Shown here piece after piece: positions 1-9,105 of a stretch of 64,000 nt of DNA. Position numbers and translations under genes: made by a program. The DNA comes from Sinisalibacter lacisalsi. GTDB lineage: Bacteria > Pseudomonadota > Alphaproteobacteria > Rhodobacterales > Rhodobacteraceae. Location: contig NZ_BMGI01000003.1 in NCBI RefSeq assembly GCF_014640115.1, forward strand, positions 62,001 through 126,000, read 5' to 3'. Under the pieces are notes generated by a model. That model was not told where the DNA came from. It was given only the letters and a program-made list of their open reading frames with translations, and ran no database searches. Position 1 is the stretch's first letter. Every line of letters begins with the position of its first letter.

Positions 1-914
1 GCCACGACGCCGATCGCCCGCCGCGCCTGCTCGCGCCGCTGGCGGGGCTTCTGCGGGGGCGCGGCAAGAGCATGCAGATCGGCGCGACCTCGGCGCGCTC
101 GATCCTGGAGTCGGTCGCCCAGCGGATCGACGAAGAGCGCGACATCACCCGCTACATCACCAACCTGCTGATCTTCCTCGGCCTGCTCGGCACCTTCTTC
201 GGGTTGGCGACCACCGTTCCGGCCGTTGTCGAGACGATCCGCTCGCTCGCCCCCGAGGAGGGCGACGGCGGGGTCGAGGTGTTCAACCGGTTGATGAGCG
301 GGCTCGAAAGCCAGCTTGGCGGCATGGGCACGGCGTTTTCGTCGTCGCTGCTTGGCCTCGCGGGCTCGCTCGTGGTGGGTCTGCTCGAGCTTTTCGCCAC
401 GCACGGGCAGAACCGCTTCTACCGTGAACTCGAGGAATGGCTGTCGTCGATCACCCGTCTGGGCTTTGCCCCCGGCGACGGCGAGCCGCCCACCGAGGCC
501 AGCGGGGCCTCGGCCTGGCTCGCGCATATGTCGGATCAGATGGAAGCGCTGCAGCAGATGTTCACCCAGTCCGACGTGAGCCGGGCGCTGGTGGACGAGC
601 GCCTCGGCCAGCTCGCCGACGCGGTGGAGCGGCTGTCGCGCCAGATCGAGGCGGAAGGTGTGTCGACGCCTTATCTCATCCGCATCGCCGAGGGGCAGGA
701 ACGGCTGATCGCCGCGCTCGAAGGCCGGGTGGAGGAGGGCGGCGCGCATGTCGACGCCGAAAGCCGAATGCGGCTGCGCTCGATCGACGTTCAGCTCCTG
801 CGGATTCTAGAGGAAATCTCGGCCGGCCGCCAGGAAAGCCTGAGCGATCTGCGCTCGGATCTCGCGGCGCTGACCCGGGCGATCCGCCAGCTTGGCGGCG
901 GGCGGGGGGGCTGA
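1..914 (+). CDS. MotA/TolQ/ExbB-family proton-channel-like protein (5' end outside window)
   Basis: The frame is open from base 3, before the first ATG at 72, so the true start probably lies upstream of the window. Two hydrophobic segments are visible: one with a GLLGTFFGL motif (about 175-240) and one with GMGTAFSSSLLGLAGS (about 320-410). This pattern is that of the MotA/TolQ/ExbB proton-channel domain. A long charged, probably coiled C-terminal part follows and ends at 914. The next gene starts one base after the stop and encodes a single-TM OmpA/MotB-type protein, so the two most likely form an inner-membrane channel and peptidoglycan-binding pair. The family assignment is solid; the physiological role (envelope tethering, transport energisation or motility) cannot be read from the sequence. 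Confidence 0.8.
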   Translation, partial: HDADRPPRLLAPLAGLLRGRGKSMQIGATSARSILESVAQRIDEERDITRYITNLLIFLGLLGTFFGLATTVPAVVETIRSLAPEEGDGGVEVFNRLMSGLESQLGGMGTAFSSSLLGLAGSLVVGLLELFATHGQNRFYRELEEWLSSITRLGFAPGDGEPPTEASGASAWLAHMSDQMEALQQMFTQSDVSRALVDERLGQLADAVERLSRQIEAEGVSTPYLIRIAEGQERLIAALEGRVEEGGAHVDAESRMRLRSIDVQLLRILEEISAGRQESLSDLRSDLAALTRAIRQLGGGRGG

Positions 915-915
915 G

Positions 916-3072
916 ATGGCCCTCACCCGTCGTGGCACGCGCAACGTCTCGTCCTCGATCTGGCCCGGTTTCGTCGATGCGATGACGGCGCTGCTGCTGG
1001 TGCTGATGTTCGTGCTCACCATCTTCATGGTGGTGCAATTCGTGCTGCGCGAAACGATCTCGGGGCAGGCGAGCGAGCTCGATGCGCTCTCGGCGCGCGT
1101 GGCGGAACTGGCCGATGCGCTTGGGGTGGAACAATCGCGCAGCGCCGAGTTGCGCGGCGAGGTCGGGCGCCTGAGCACCACGCTGGGCGAGGCGCGCGCC
1201 GAGGCCGAGGCGCAATCGGCGCTGATCGCCGCGCTCACCGCGCAGATCGCCGAGAAAGACGAGGCCTTGGCCGGGCAGGCGGCGCAGATCACCGCCTTCG
1301 AGGCGCAGGTGGCGGGCTTGCTTTCCCAACGCGACGATGCCCTGGCCCTGGGGTCCGAACTGGCCGCGCGGGTGGACGAGCTCGAGGCCGCCGAGGCGCG
1401 GCTGATCTCCGAACAGGAAGCGCTGAACCTCGCGCTCGCCCGGGCGCGCGACGAGATCGACGCCGGCGAGGAGGCCGCGCGCCTCGCCGCCGCCCGGCGC
1501 GAGGCGCTGGAGGCGATGATCGCCCAGCTCGAGGCGGGCGCGGAAGCGCGCGAGCAAAGCCTCGCGCTGGCAATGTCGCAGCTCGAGGCGCGCGAGGCGA
1601 CGCTGGCGGAGGTGGTGGCCCGGCTCGAGACGCGCGAGGCCACGCTGGCGGATGTGCTCGCCCGGCTCGAGGAACGCGACTCCGACGCGGAAGCCTTGGC
1701 GGCGCGGATCGAGACGCTGGAGGCCGACCTGAGCGCGGAAGAGGCGGCGCGTCTGGCCGAGGCCGCCGCGCTGGAGGAATTGCGCAACCGGATGGCCAAG
1801 ATCGATTCCACCCTCGACGAGGCGGAGGCGGCCCGCCTGGCCGAGATGGCCGCGGCCGAGTCGCTGCGTGCGCGGCTGGCCGAAGCCGAGGCGGCGCTGA
1901 CCGATGAAGAAGCCGCGCGCCTTGCCGAGGCGGCGGCGGCCGAGGCGTTGCGCGCGCGGTTGGCCGAGGCGGAGGCCGCGCTGACCGAGGAAGAGACAGC
2001 CCGTATCGCCGAGGCCGCGGCGGCGCAGGCGCTGCGCGACCGGCTCGAGAACGCCGAGGACGAGTTGACCGCGATGACGCTGGCGCTCGAGGAACAACGC
2101 CGAAATGCCGAGCAGACGCTCACCCTCCTTGCCGCGGCGGAAGCGGGGAATGCCGATCTCGATGCCCGGCTTGCAGCCGCGCTCTCGCAGGTCGAGGCGC
2201 TGGAGGCGGATGTCGGTGACGAGGCCGCGTTGCGCGACCGTCTGGCCGATGCGCTGGCCGCGAAGCTGGCGGCCGAACAAGAGGCCGATACCGCGTTGAG
2301 CGAGGCCGAGCGCCAGGCAGCACTCCTCTCTGCCGCCAATACCGCGCTGGCGCGCGAGGAAGCCGCATCGGCCGAGGCGCAACGGCGCATGGCCCTGCTC
2401 AACGAGCAGATCGCGACCTTGCGCGCGCAGCTCGGGTCGCTGCAGGCGGTGCTCGACGAGGCCTCCGAGCGCGATGCCGAGGCGCAGGTGCAGATCGAGG
2501 CGCTGGGGTCGCGGCTGAACGCGGCTTTGGCCCAGGTGGCCGCCGAAGAGCGCCGCCGGGCCGCGCTGGAAGAGGCCGAGCGCAAGCGGCTGGAAGAGGA
2601 AGCCAAGCTGTTGGCGAACTACCGGTCGGAGTTTTTCGGGCGGATGCGCGAGATTCTCGGCGACCGCGAGGGCGTGCGCATCGTCGGCGACCGCTTCGTG
2701 TTTTCCTCCGAGGTGCTGTTCGACCCGGGCAAGGCCGACCTCTCGCCCGGCGGCGTGGCCCAGATCGCGCGGGTCGCCGAGATCCTCTCGGAAGTCTCCG
2801 ACGAGATCCCGCCCGAGATCGACTGGGTGATCCGCGTCGATGGTCACACCGACAAGACGAAACTGGGCGCCAACAGTCCCTACGCCGATAACTGGGAGCT
2901 CAGCCAGGCGCGCGCGCGGGCGGTGGTGCTCTACATGATCGAGGAACTGGGCTTCCCGCCGGGCCGCCTCGCCGCGACGGGCTTTGGCGAATACCAGCCG
3001 GTCGCCGAAGGCGACAGCCGTGAGGCCTACGCCGCCAACCGCCGGATCGAGCTGAAACTGACCGAGAAGTGA
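916..3072 (+). CDS. MotB/OmpA-domain peptidoglycan-binding protein with long coiled coil
   Basis: 718 residues starting at ATG 916, one base after the upstream stop, so translation is probably coupled; an in-frame ATG at 892 lies inside the upstream gene and is less likely. One transmembrane segment near residues 20-45 (DAMTALLLVLMFVLTIF) has the MotB-like location. About 480 residues of Ala/Glu/Arg-rich coiled coil follow, including 28-residue tandem repeats. The last 150 residues are an OmpA-like domain with VDGHTDKTK, LSQARARAV and NRRIELKL motifs, which bind peptidoglycan. By family knowledge it would span the periplasm from an inner-membrane channel to the wall. The coiled coil is far longer than in flagellar MotB, so a motility role is unlikely. 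Confidence 0.8.
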   Translation: MALTRRGTRNVSSSIWPGFVDAMTALLLVLMFVLTIFMVVQFVLRETISGQASELDALSARVAELADALGVEQSRSAELRGEVGRLSTTLGEARAEAEAQSALIAALTAQIAEKDEALAGQAAQITAFEAQVAGLLSQRDDALALGSELAARVDELEAAEARLISEQEALNLALARARDEIDAGEEAARLAAARREALEAMIAQLEAGAEAREQSLALAMSQLEAREATLAEVVARLETREATLADVLARLEERDSDAEALAARIETLEADLSAEEAARLAEAAALEELRNRMAKIDSTLDEAEAARLAEMAAAESLRARLAEAEAALTDEEAARLAEAAAAEALRARLAEAEAALTEEETARIAEAAAAQALRDRLENAEDELTAMTLALEEQRRNAEQTLTLLAAAEAGNADLDARLAAALSQVEALEADVGDEAALRDRLADALAAKLAAEQEADTALSEAERQAALLSAANTALAREEAASAEAQRRMALLNEQIATLRAQLGSLQAVLDEASERDAEAQVQIEALGSRLNAALAQVAAEERRRAALEEAERKRLEEEAKLLANYRSEFFGRMREILGDREGVRIVGDRFVFSSEVLFDPGKADLSPGGVAQIARVAEILSEVSDEIPPEIDWVIRVDGHTDKTKLGANSPYADNWELSQARARAVVLYMIEELGFPPGRLAATGFGEYQPVAEGDSREAYAANRRIELKLTEK
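1738..2073 (+). repeat. Four tandem 84-bp (28-residue) coiled-coil repeats
   Basis: Within the OmpA/MotB-like gene, four in-register units start at 1738, 1822, 1906 and 1990. Each follows the pattern EEAARLAEAAAAEALRARLA plus a tail such as EAEAALTD. Units 2 and 3 are nearly identical. The 28-residue period is four heptads, so unit loss or gain would keep the coil in register. Shorter 14-residue units (LEAREATLAEVVAR-like) precede them near 1580-1670. Confidence 0.85.
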
Positions 3073-3245
3073 GCCTGCGCCGAACCGCGAACGCGTTCGG
3101 CCCGGATGAAGGGATCAGGCAGGTTAGGCGGGCGCGTCTTCGAGCAGCAGCACCGCCCCGCGGCGCAGCAGGCCTCCGGAAGGAGTCCGCTGCAATTCTT
3201 GGGTCGGAAAAAAATACCTTCGGGGGGTGAGCCCGGCACGGGCGA

Positions 3246-3268
3246 GGGGGGCAGACAGCCCCCCTTTT
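3246..3268 (+). terminator. Rho-independent terminator
   Basis: Seven-base perfect stem (3246-3252 with 3258-3264), AGACA loop and TTTT at 3265-3268. It reads in the plus direction, about 170 bases after the OmpA/MotB-like gene, and sits just beyond the convergent clpA stop. It lacks a T run on the minus strand, so it should stop plus-strand transcripts only. Confidence 0.7.
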
Positions 3269-3289
3269 GTTCGTGCCGTGCGGGCAGGC

Positions 3290-5620
3290 TCAATCGGCGG
3301 TCAGGAGCGGCGGCTTCTTGCCCGATGTCAAGCGCGGCGCGCCGGGCGCCTCGACCCGAAGGTCGATCTTGCCGTCCTTCACGCCCACCTTCACGATCCC
3401 GCCCTTGGTGAGCTTGCCAAACAGCAGCTCCTCCGCCAGTGGCTTCTTGATATGCTCCTGGATCACCCGGGCCAGCGGCCGTGCGCCCATCCTGTCATCG
3501 TACCCCTTTTCGGCCAGCCACTCGGCGGCTTTCTTGGTGAGTTCGATGGTGACGCCGCGGTCGAGCAGCTGGGCCTCGAGCTGGAGGACGAATTTCTCCA
3601 CAACCTGCAGGATCACCTCCTTGCCCAGCGGCGCGAAGTTGATCACCGCGTCGAGCCGGTTGCGGAACTCCGGGCTGAAGGTGCGCTCGATGGCGGCGGT
3701 ATCCTCGCCCTCGCGGCGCGACCGGCCGAAGCCGATGGCCTCCTTGGCCTGTTCCATCGCGCCCGCGTTCGAGGTCATGATCAGCACCACGTTGCGGAAA
3801 TTCACCGTCCGGCCGTTGTGGTCGGTCAGTTCGCCGTGATCCATAACCTGCAGCAGGATGTTGTAGACATCCGGGTGTGCCTTCTCGATCTCGTCGAGCA
3901 GCAGAACGCAATGCGGGTGCTGGTCGACGCCGTCGGTGAGCAAGCCGCCCTGGTCGAAGCCGACGTAGCCCGGCGGTGCACCGATCAGGCGCGAAACCGC
4001 GTGTTTCTCCATGTATTCCGACATGTCGAAGCGCAGCAGTTCGACGCCGAGATTGTCGGCCAGTTGGCGGGCGACCTCGGTCTTGCCGACGCCGGTGGGG
4101 CCGGCGAAGAGGTAGTTGCCGATCGGCTTCTCGGGTTCACGCAGGCCCGCGCGCGCCAGCTTGATCGCCGAGGCCAGCGCCTCGATCGCGGCGTCCTGGC
4201 CGAAGACCACGCGTTTGAGCTTGGCGTCGAGTCCGCGCAGCGTTTCGGCGTCGTCCTTCGACACGTTTTTCGGCGGGATGCGGGCGATCTTGGCGACGAT
4301 GGCCTCGATGTCCTTCACCCCGATCGACTTCTTCCGCTTCGAGGCGGTGAGCAGGTGCTGGGCCGCGCCCGCCTCGTCGATCACGTCGATCGCCTTGTCG
4401 GGAAGCTTGCGGTCGTTGATGTAGCGGTCCGACAACTCGACGGCCGATTTCAGCGCGTCGTTGGTATACTTGATCCGGTGGTGTTCCTCGAAATGCGGCT
4501 TGAGGCCCTTGAGGATCTTGACCGTGTCGTCAACCGTGGGTTCGTTCACGTCGATCTTCTGGAACCGGCGCGAGAGGGCGCGGTCCTTTTCGAAGTGCTG
4601 GCGGAATTCCTTGTAGGTGGTGCTGCCCATGGTGCGCAGCTTGCCGCCCTGAAGCGCCGGCTTGAGCAGGTTGGAGGCATCCATCGCGCCGCCCGAGGTG
4701 GCGCCCGCGCCGATCACCGTGTGGATCTCGTCGATGAAGAGCACCGCGTCGGTATGCGCTTCAAGTTCGTTCACGACCGCTTTCAGCCGTTCCTCGAAAT
4801 CGCCGCGGTAGCGGGTGCCGGCCAGCAGCGCGCCCATGTCGAGCGAATAGATCGTCGTCTTCGAGAGCACCTCCGGAACAGCGCCCTCGACGATCTTCCA
4901 GGCCAGGCCCTCGGCGATGGCGGTCTTGCCGACGCCGGGGTCGCCCACCAGGAGCGGGTTGTTCTTGCGCCGGCGGCACAGAACCTGAATGCAGCGTTCA
5001 ACCTCGTAATCGCGGCCGATCAGCGGGTCGATCCCGCCTTTCCTCGCCTTGGCGTTGAGGTCGACGCAATACTTGCCCAGCGCGCTGTCGCCATCGGGGG
5101 CGTCATCCGCACTGCCCTCGGCCGTTTCGTCGTCGAATTCGGGCGTGCCCGAGATCGGCCGGGATTCGCCATAGGAGGGATCCTTGGCCACGCCGTGGGC
5201 GATGAAGTTCACCGCGTCGTAGCGGGTCATGTCCTGCTCCTGCAGGAAATAGGCGGCGTTCGATTCGCGCTCGGCGAAGATCGCCACGAGGACGTTGGCG
5301 CCGGTCACCTCGGTGCGGCCGGAGCTTTGCACGTGGATCGCGGCGCGCTGGATCACCCGCTGGAACGCGGCCGTGGGCACGGCCTCGGACCCTTCGATAT
5401 TGGTTTCCAGCGTGGTCAGATCCTCGTCGATGTACTTGACCAGCGTGCCGCGCAACTCCTCGAGGTTCACGCTGCAAGCCTTCATCACGCGTGCCGCGTC
5501 GGGCTCGTCGATCAGCGCGAGCAGCAGGTGTTCCAGCGTGGCAAGCTCGTGACGCCGCTCGTTGGCTTGCGCCAGGGCTGCGTGGATTGCCTGTTCTAGC
5601 GTGTTGGAAAAGGATGGCAC
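3290..5620 (-). CDS. clpA: ATP-dependent Clp protease ATP-binding subunit ClpA
   Basis: 776 residues, close to the usual ClpA length. It has an N-terminal Clp_N repeat domain (first 150 residues) and two AAA+ modules with Walker A GDPGVGKT and GPTGVGKT. The D2 module carries the IGFG loop that docks on ClpP. The middle coiled domain of ClpB is missing, so this is ClpA. It unfolds substrates, including N-end-rule substrates via ClpS, for ClpP. The start is GTG at 5620, supported by a strong GAGGAGGGA Shine-Dalgarno a few bases upstream. clpS is not adjacent, unlike in many genomes; clpP lies about 6.6 kb away on the other strand. Confidence 0.95.
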   Translation of the reverse strand: MPSFSNTLEQAIHAALAQANERRHELATLEHLLLALIDEPDAARVMKACSVNLEELRGTLVKYIDEDLTTLETNIEGSEAVPTAAFQRVIQRAAIHVQSSGRTEVTGANVLVAIFAERESNAAYFLQEQDMTRYDAVNFIAHGVAKDPSYGESRPISGTPEFDDETAEGSADDAPDGDSALGKYCVDLNAKARKGGIDPLIGRDYEVERCIQVLCRRRKNNPLLVGDPGVGKTAIAEGLAWKIVEGAVPEVLSKTTIYSLDMGALLAGTRYRGDFEERLKAVVNELEAHTDAVLFIDEIHTVIGAGATSGGAMDASNLLKPALQGGKLRTMGSTTYKEFRQHFEKDRALSRRFQKIDVNEPTVDDTVKILKGLKPHFEEHHRIKYTNDALKSAVELSDRYINDRKLPDKAIDVIDEAGAAQHLLTASKRKKSIGVKDIEAIVAKIARIPPKNVSKDDAETLRGLDAKLKRVVFGQDAAIEALASAIKLARAGLREPEKPIGNYLFAGPTGVGKTEVARQLADNLGVELLRFDMSEYMEKHAVSRLIGAPPGYVGFDQGGLLTDGVDQHPHCVLLLDEIEKAHPDVYNILLQVMDHGELTDHNGRTVNFRNVVLIMTSNAGAMEQAKEAIGFGRSRREGEDTAAIERTFSPEFRNRLDAVINFAPLGKEVILQVVEKFVLQLEAQLLDRGVTIELTKKAAEWLAEKGYDDRMGARPLARVIQEHIKKPLAEELLFGKLTKGGIVKVGVKDGKIDLRVEAPGAPRLTSGKKPPLLTAD

Positions 5621-5739
5621 CTTGTTCCCTCCTCGTTCGCGTTTCCGGGTCGGGGAGCATCCGCTCAGCCGGGCCCCTGTTCCGATACCCTTAGAGTTCG
5701 GTTTTCCCGCCGCGTCTTCAAGGCTTTTCTGCGAATTAA

Positions 5740-5759
5740 ACTCTCACGAGGATGAGAGT
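5740..5759 (-). terminator. Probable terminator hairpin after gloB
   Basis: Seven-base perfect stem ACTCTCA/TGAGAGT (5740-5746 with 5753-5759), six-base loop, and TTTAATT following on the minus strand. It lies immediately downstream of the minus-strand gloB stop and upstream of clpA, so it would separate the two genes. Confidence 0.5.
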
Positions 5760-5772
5760 GGCGCACAATGGC

Positions 5773-6540
5773 TCAGAATTTGTCCTTCGCGGCCCGGATA
5801 TGGGCGAAGACCTCGGCATCCGCCGTGCCGGAAAGCTCCAGCGCCGCCTTGAGTTCGGGCGTGCCGGCGCGCAGGAACGGGTTGGTGGCCTTTTCCAGCG
5901 CCAGCGAGGAGGGGACCGTGGGCGTGCCGATCGCGCGCGCGCGCTCGGTCTGCGCCGCGCGCTCGGCCAGGGCCGCGTTGTCGGGCTCGATGGTCAGGGC
6001 GAAGCGGGCGTTGGCGGCGGTGTATTCGTGGCCGGAACACACGATCGTGTCGTCGGGCAGCGCCGCGAGCCGGGTGAGCGTGTCCCACATCTGTGCGGGC
6101 GTGCCCTCGAACAGCCGCCCGCATCCCAGCGCCATCAGGCTGTCGCCGGAAAACACCGCGCCCGCCTTGGGCACGTAATAGGCGACGTGGCCGGTGGTGT
6201 GCCCGGCGGCGTCGAGCACCTGAACCTCGCGGCCCCACATGTCGTAGCTCTCGCCCGGTTCCACGGCGGTATCGAGCGGCGGCAGGCGGTGGGCATCGCG
6301 CGCGGCGCCGATCACTTCGGGGTGATACGCCGCCACCAGCTCCGCCACCCCGTCGATATGGTCGGCGTGGTGATGGGTGAGGAAGATATGGGTGAGTTGC
6401 CAGTCGTGGTTTTCCAGCTCGCGCCGGATCGGCCAGGCCTCGGGCGCGTCGAACAAGGCCGTGGCGCCTGACTTCCGGTCATGCACGAGAAAGGCGTAAT
6501 TGTCGGCAAGGCAGGGAACGGTTTCGATCTCAAGCGTCAT
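5773..6540 (-). CDS. gloB: Hydroxyacylglutathione hydrolase (glyoxalase II)
   Basis: 255 residues from ATG 6540, the usual length for this enzyme. It is a metallo-beta-lactamase fold protein with the metal-binding THHHADH motif near residue 55, further metal-ligand His residues, and the C-terminal HAGH_C region ending RAAKDKF. It hydrolyses S-D-lactoylglutathione to D-lactate and glutathione in methylglyoxal detoxification. The longer frame running upstream of 6540 overlaps the divergent methyltransferase gene and is not used. The two genes share an 80-base promoter region. Confidence 0.93.
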   Translation of the reverse strand: MTLEIETVPCLADNYAFLVHDRKSGATALFDAPEAWPIRRELENHDWQLTHIFLTHHHADHIDGVAELVAAYHPEVIGAARDAHRLPPLDTAVEPGESYDMWGREVQVLDAAGHTTGHVAYYVPKAGAVFSGDSLMALGCGRLFEGTPAQMWDTLTRLAALPDDTIVCSGHEYTAANARFALTIEPDNAALAERAAQTERARAIGTPTVPSSLALEKATNPFLRAGTPELKAALELSGTADAEVFAHIRAAKDKF

Positions 6541-6620
6541 TTCTGGCTCCTCGTGCTGCGCTGCATGTTGCCCAATCGTCCGGTGCGGTGCAACCTGCCG
6601 AAATGACTCGCAAAGGTGAC

Positions 6621-7253
6621 ATGACGCAGACGCATAGCAACGCCGACAGCCTGGCCGACGGTCGGCTTTCGGCGCCCGCCGCGGTGCGCAACGCCCCGGC
6701 CATCGTCGCGGCGCTGGCCGGCTGGCTGCCGGAACGCGGCCGCGCCCTCGAGATCGCCGCCGGAACCGGCGAGCACGCCGTCGCGCTGGCGGGCGGCAAT
6801 CCGGGGCTGGACTGGCATCCAACCGATATCGACCCCCTCCGGCTCGCCAGCATCGATGCCTGGCGCGCCGCCGAAGGGGTGAGCAACATGCGGGTCGCAA
6901 CCCTGCTCGACGCCACCGGGCCGGATTGGCGGGTGGACCCTGTCGCGGTGGTCTATCTGGCCAACCTCATGCACCTGGTGCCGGAAGCGGCGGCGGCCAA
7001 CGTGATCCGCGGCGCGGCGCGCGCGCTCGCGCCCGGCGGGCGGTTCTGCCTCTACGGACCGTTTCGCGCCGGCGGCAGGTTCCGCTCGGAGGGCGACGCC
7101 AGCTTCCACGCCCGGCTCACCGCCTCCGATCCCGCGATCGGCTACAAGGATGTCGAGTGGGTCGACGCGGTGGCGGCGGAGGCCGGGCTCGACCGGCTTG
7201 ACCTGATCGAGATGCCGGCGAACAACCTGATCTTCGTTTTTGAACGCGCCTGA
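6621..7253 (+). CDS. Class I SAM-dependent methyltransferase, DUF938 type
   Basis: About 210 residues. The SAM-binding glycine motif LEIAAGTGEH sits near residue 40, followed by an acidic HPTDID loop, and the C-terminus resembles the DUF938 family (EMPANNLIFVF). DUF938 proteins have no firmly assigned substrate. ATG 6621 is preferred because AAAGG precedes it closely; an in-frame ATG at 6603 is possible. It is divergent from gloB, which may imply shared regulation but proves no functional link. Confidence 0.75.
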   Translation: MTQTHSNADSLADGRLSAPAAVRNAPAIVAALAGWLPERGRALEIAAGTGEHAVALAGGNPGLDWHPTDIDPLRLASIDAWRAAEGVSNMRVATLLDATGPDWRVDPVAVVYLANLMHLVPEAAAANVIRGAARALAPGGRFCLYGPFRAGGRFRSEGDASFHARLTASDPAIGYKDVEWVDAVAAEAGLDRLDLIEMPANNLIFVFERA

Positions 7254-7328
7254 CCCCGGTTCAGCCGGCGATGGCAAGGCTTGGCCCCTGCGGCACCCGT
7301 CGGGGCGAGGCGGGCCGCGCCGCCCGGT

Positions 7329-7874
7329 TCAGCGCGGCGCCCCGGCGGGCGGGTCGAGCAGGCCGCGTTCGGGCAGCCAGGGATGCAGCGCCACGGCTTC
7401 GCGCAGCACGGCGTCGCCTTCCTCGTCGCGGCCCATGCGCATCAGCGTGAGCCCCTTGCCGGAGAGTGCGGCGACGTGCCGGGGGTTGAGCGCGAGGGCG
7501 CGGTCGAGATCGGCGAGCGCGGCGGCGTAGTCTTCCTGCAGGAAGCGGACATAGGCGCGCTGGTTCCAGCCCTCGGCCCAGTGCGGGCAGTGTTCCACCA
7601 AAGCGTCGAGGCCGCGAAGCGCCCCGTCGTAATCGGCGATGGCGATGCGTTCGAGCGCGATGTCGAGCAACTCGCCCGACCAGGTATCGGGCGCGGCGCT
7701 CCACAATGCCCGCATGTCGTAGAAGGCGTCGCGCCCGGCCATGTAGGTTTCGGCCGCCTGCGCATCGGCGATCAGGGCGTCGAGAGCGGCGGTAATGTCG
7801 GGCGCGGGCGGGCAGGTATTGCCCTGCGCGGGCAGGGCGAGGAGGACGAGGGCCGAGGTGAAGAACATGCGCAT
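7329..7874 (-). CDS. Tetratricopeptide-repeat protein with signal peptide
   Basis: 181 residues. The N-terminus MRMFFTSALVLLALPAQG looks like a cleavable signal peptide, placing it in the periplasm. The body has TPR-like helix pairs (YDGALRGLDALVEHCPHWAEGW, YAAALADLDRALALNPRHVA). Small periplasmic TPR proteins of this kind are common in Rhodobacterales; the partner is unknown. It is divergent from the rhomboid gene across a 95-base region with a large inverted repeat. Confidence 0.75.
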   Translation of the reverse strand: MRMFFTSALVLLALPAQGNTCPPAPDITAALDALIADAQAAETYMAGRDAFYDMRALWSAAPDTWSGELLDIALERIAIADYDGALRGLDALVEHCPHWAEGWNQRAYVRFLQEDYAAALADLDRALALNPRHVAALSGKGLTLMRMGRDEEGDAVLREAVALHPWLPERGLLDPPAGAPR

Positions 7875-7887
7875 GAAGCAACGGTTG

Positions 7888-7952
7888 CCGCCGCGCCCCG
7901 CGCCGTCAAGTCAACTGCGTGCGAGGCGTGGCGCTTGACGGCGCGCGGCGGC
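7888..7952. repeat. Interrupted inverted repeat in a divergent promoter region
   Basis: Left parts GCCGCCGCGC (7888-7897) and GCCGTCAAG (7903-7911) mirror right parts CTTGACGGC (7934-7942) and GCGCGGCGGC (7943-7952), with a five-base insertion on the left. Each arm contributes a TTGACG that could serve as a -35 box pointing outward to the TPR gene and to the rhomboid gene. No good -10 boxes were seen. Confidence 0.5.
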
Positions 7953-7969
7953 TGGTGTGACCTCGCCCC

Positions 7970-8716
7970 ATGTTCCCGATCCGCGATCATAACCCTTCCG
8001 AACGGTTTCCCATCGTCACCTGGGCGCTGATCGCGGCCAACGTGGTGATCTTCCTCAGCTACCTGCCGCTTTTCGGCGATGAGCGGGCGTTGGCGATTCT
8101 GTTCTGGGAATGGGGCATGGTGCCGGCCAAGCTGGTGAGCGGCACCGGGTATCATGGCCTGCTGACCGCGATGTTCCTGCACGGCAGCCTGCTTCACCTC
8201 GGCGGCAACATGCTGTTTTTGTGGATTTTCGGCGACAACCTCGAAGATCGGCTCGGCCACGCGGGCTTTCTTGCCTTCTACCTCGCCACCGGCATCGGCG
8301 CGGCGCTGCTGCAGTTCGCCGCGGCGCCGACGAGCCCGGTGCCGATGGTGGGCGCCTCGGGCGCGATCGCGGGGGTGATGGGCGGTTACCTGCTTCTCTT
8401 CCCGCGCGCCCGCGTCGACGTGCTCCTGATCCTCATCGTCTACTTCAGGGTTTTCGCGGTGCCGGCCTGGCTGATGCTCGGGCTGTGGTTCACGATCCAG
8501 CTGGTCAGCGGCTTCGGTAATCCCGCCGATGGCGGCGTGGCCTACTGGGCTCACGCCGGGGGATTCGCCCTCGGCCTCGCCGCGATCCTGCCCTACTGGA
8601 TCCGGGCGGGCGGGCCGCGGTTCTGGGCCCGGACGGAGGGACATCCCGATCATCCGGAGGCGCGCTACCGGCTGGTGGAGAGCTCGGTGCCGAAAGTGCG
8701 GCGGCGGAAGCGGTAG
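7970..8716 (+). CDS. Rhomboid-family intramembrane serine protease
   Basis: 248 residues with about six hydrophobic segments. The catalytic serine motif GASGAIAG is near residue 125 and the catalytic histidine is in AHAGGFALG near residue 188. HLGGNMLFLWIFGDNLED matches the conserved rhomboid L1/TM2 region. Such proteases cleave transmembrane helices within the inner membrane; the substrate here is unknown. ATG 7970 begins the typical MFPIRDHNPS N-terminus of this subgroup. Confidence 0.9.
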   Translation: MFPIRDHNPSERFPIVTWALIAANVVIFLSYLPLFGDERALAILFWEWGMVPAKLVSGTGYHGLLTAMFLHGSLLHLGGNMLFLWIFGDNLEDRLGHAGFLAFYLATGIGAALLQFAAAPTSPVPMVGASGAIAGVMGGYLLLFPRARVDVLLILIVYFRVFAVPAWLMLGLWFTIQLVSGFGNPADGGVAYWAHAGGFALGLAAILPYWIRAGGPRFWARTEGHPDHPEARYRLVESSVPKVRRRKR

Positions 8717-8788
8717 CCTCGGCGATGCAGGGCTTCGCCGGAGAAGCCTCGGCCCGGGGCGGAGACCGCTACCTCGGGGCCGATCGGA

Positions 8789-8989
8789 TCATTCCGGGAC
8801 GACCTCGACCCCTTCGAGGTAGTTGACGATGGCATCGGCAACCTCGGGCACCGAAGAGGTGACATAGAACGCCGATGCCGCGCCCAGCAGCAGGATCGCG
8901 GCGGTGAGCACCACCCAGTCAACGGTGACGGCACCCTGCTCGTCTTCGGCGAATTTCGCCGGACAGGTGATGAAATGCGGGTACGACAT
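8789..8989 (-). CDS. Orphan Flp-family pilin-like small protein
   Basis: 66 residues. A short N-terminus is followed by EDEQGAVTVDW and a 20-residue hydrophobic helix (VVLTAAILLLGAASAFYV). The D/E-x-x-G-A-x-x-x-(E/D)-(Y/W) pattern before the helix is that of Flp/Fap type IVb pilins, though Asp replaces the usual Glu+5 region. No tad/cpa genes are nearby, so it would depend on an apparatus encoded elsewhere or serve another membrane role. ATG 8989 is the only reasonable start. Confidence 0.65.
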   Translation of the reverse strand: MSYPHFITCPAKFAEDEQGAVTVDWVVLTAAILLLGAASAFYVTSSVPEVADAIVNYLEGVEVVPE

Positions 8990-9019
8990 GAGGAACCCAA
9001 TCCTGTGATTTCGACCTTG

Positions 9020-9042
9020 ATTTGCCAGGATGAATGGCAAAT
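9020..9042. repeat. Palindrome upstream of the pilin-like gene
   Basis: Perfect 8-base arms ATTTGCCA (9020-9027) and TGGCAAAT (9035-9042) with a 7-base spacer, 30 bases upstream of the pilin-like ATG and downstream of the suhB-like stop. There is no T run, so an operator is at least as likely as a terminator. Confidence 0.5.
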
Positions 9043-9105
9043 CCGGCAGGATTGCGGTTTTCGTGCGCAGATTTCTTGAAACCGTGTCGAAACGACGCGG
9101 CGCCC

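Noticed and set aside
676-2847. 723-residue minus-strand frame opposite the OmpA/MotB-like gene
   Set aside because: Antisense shadow of GC-rich coiled-coil codons; composition is Arg/Gly/Leu-rich with no domain, while the plus strand has a clear membrane and OmpA domain protein.
3227-5599. 790-residue plus-strand frame opposite clpA
   Set aside because: Shadow of clpA; no recognisable motif, and the minus strand encodes a full ClpA with both Walker motifs.
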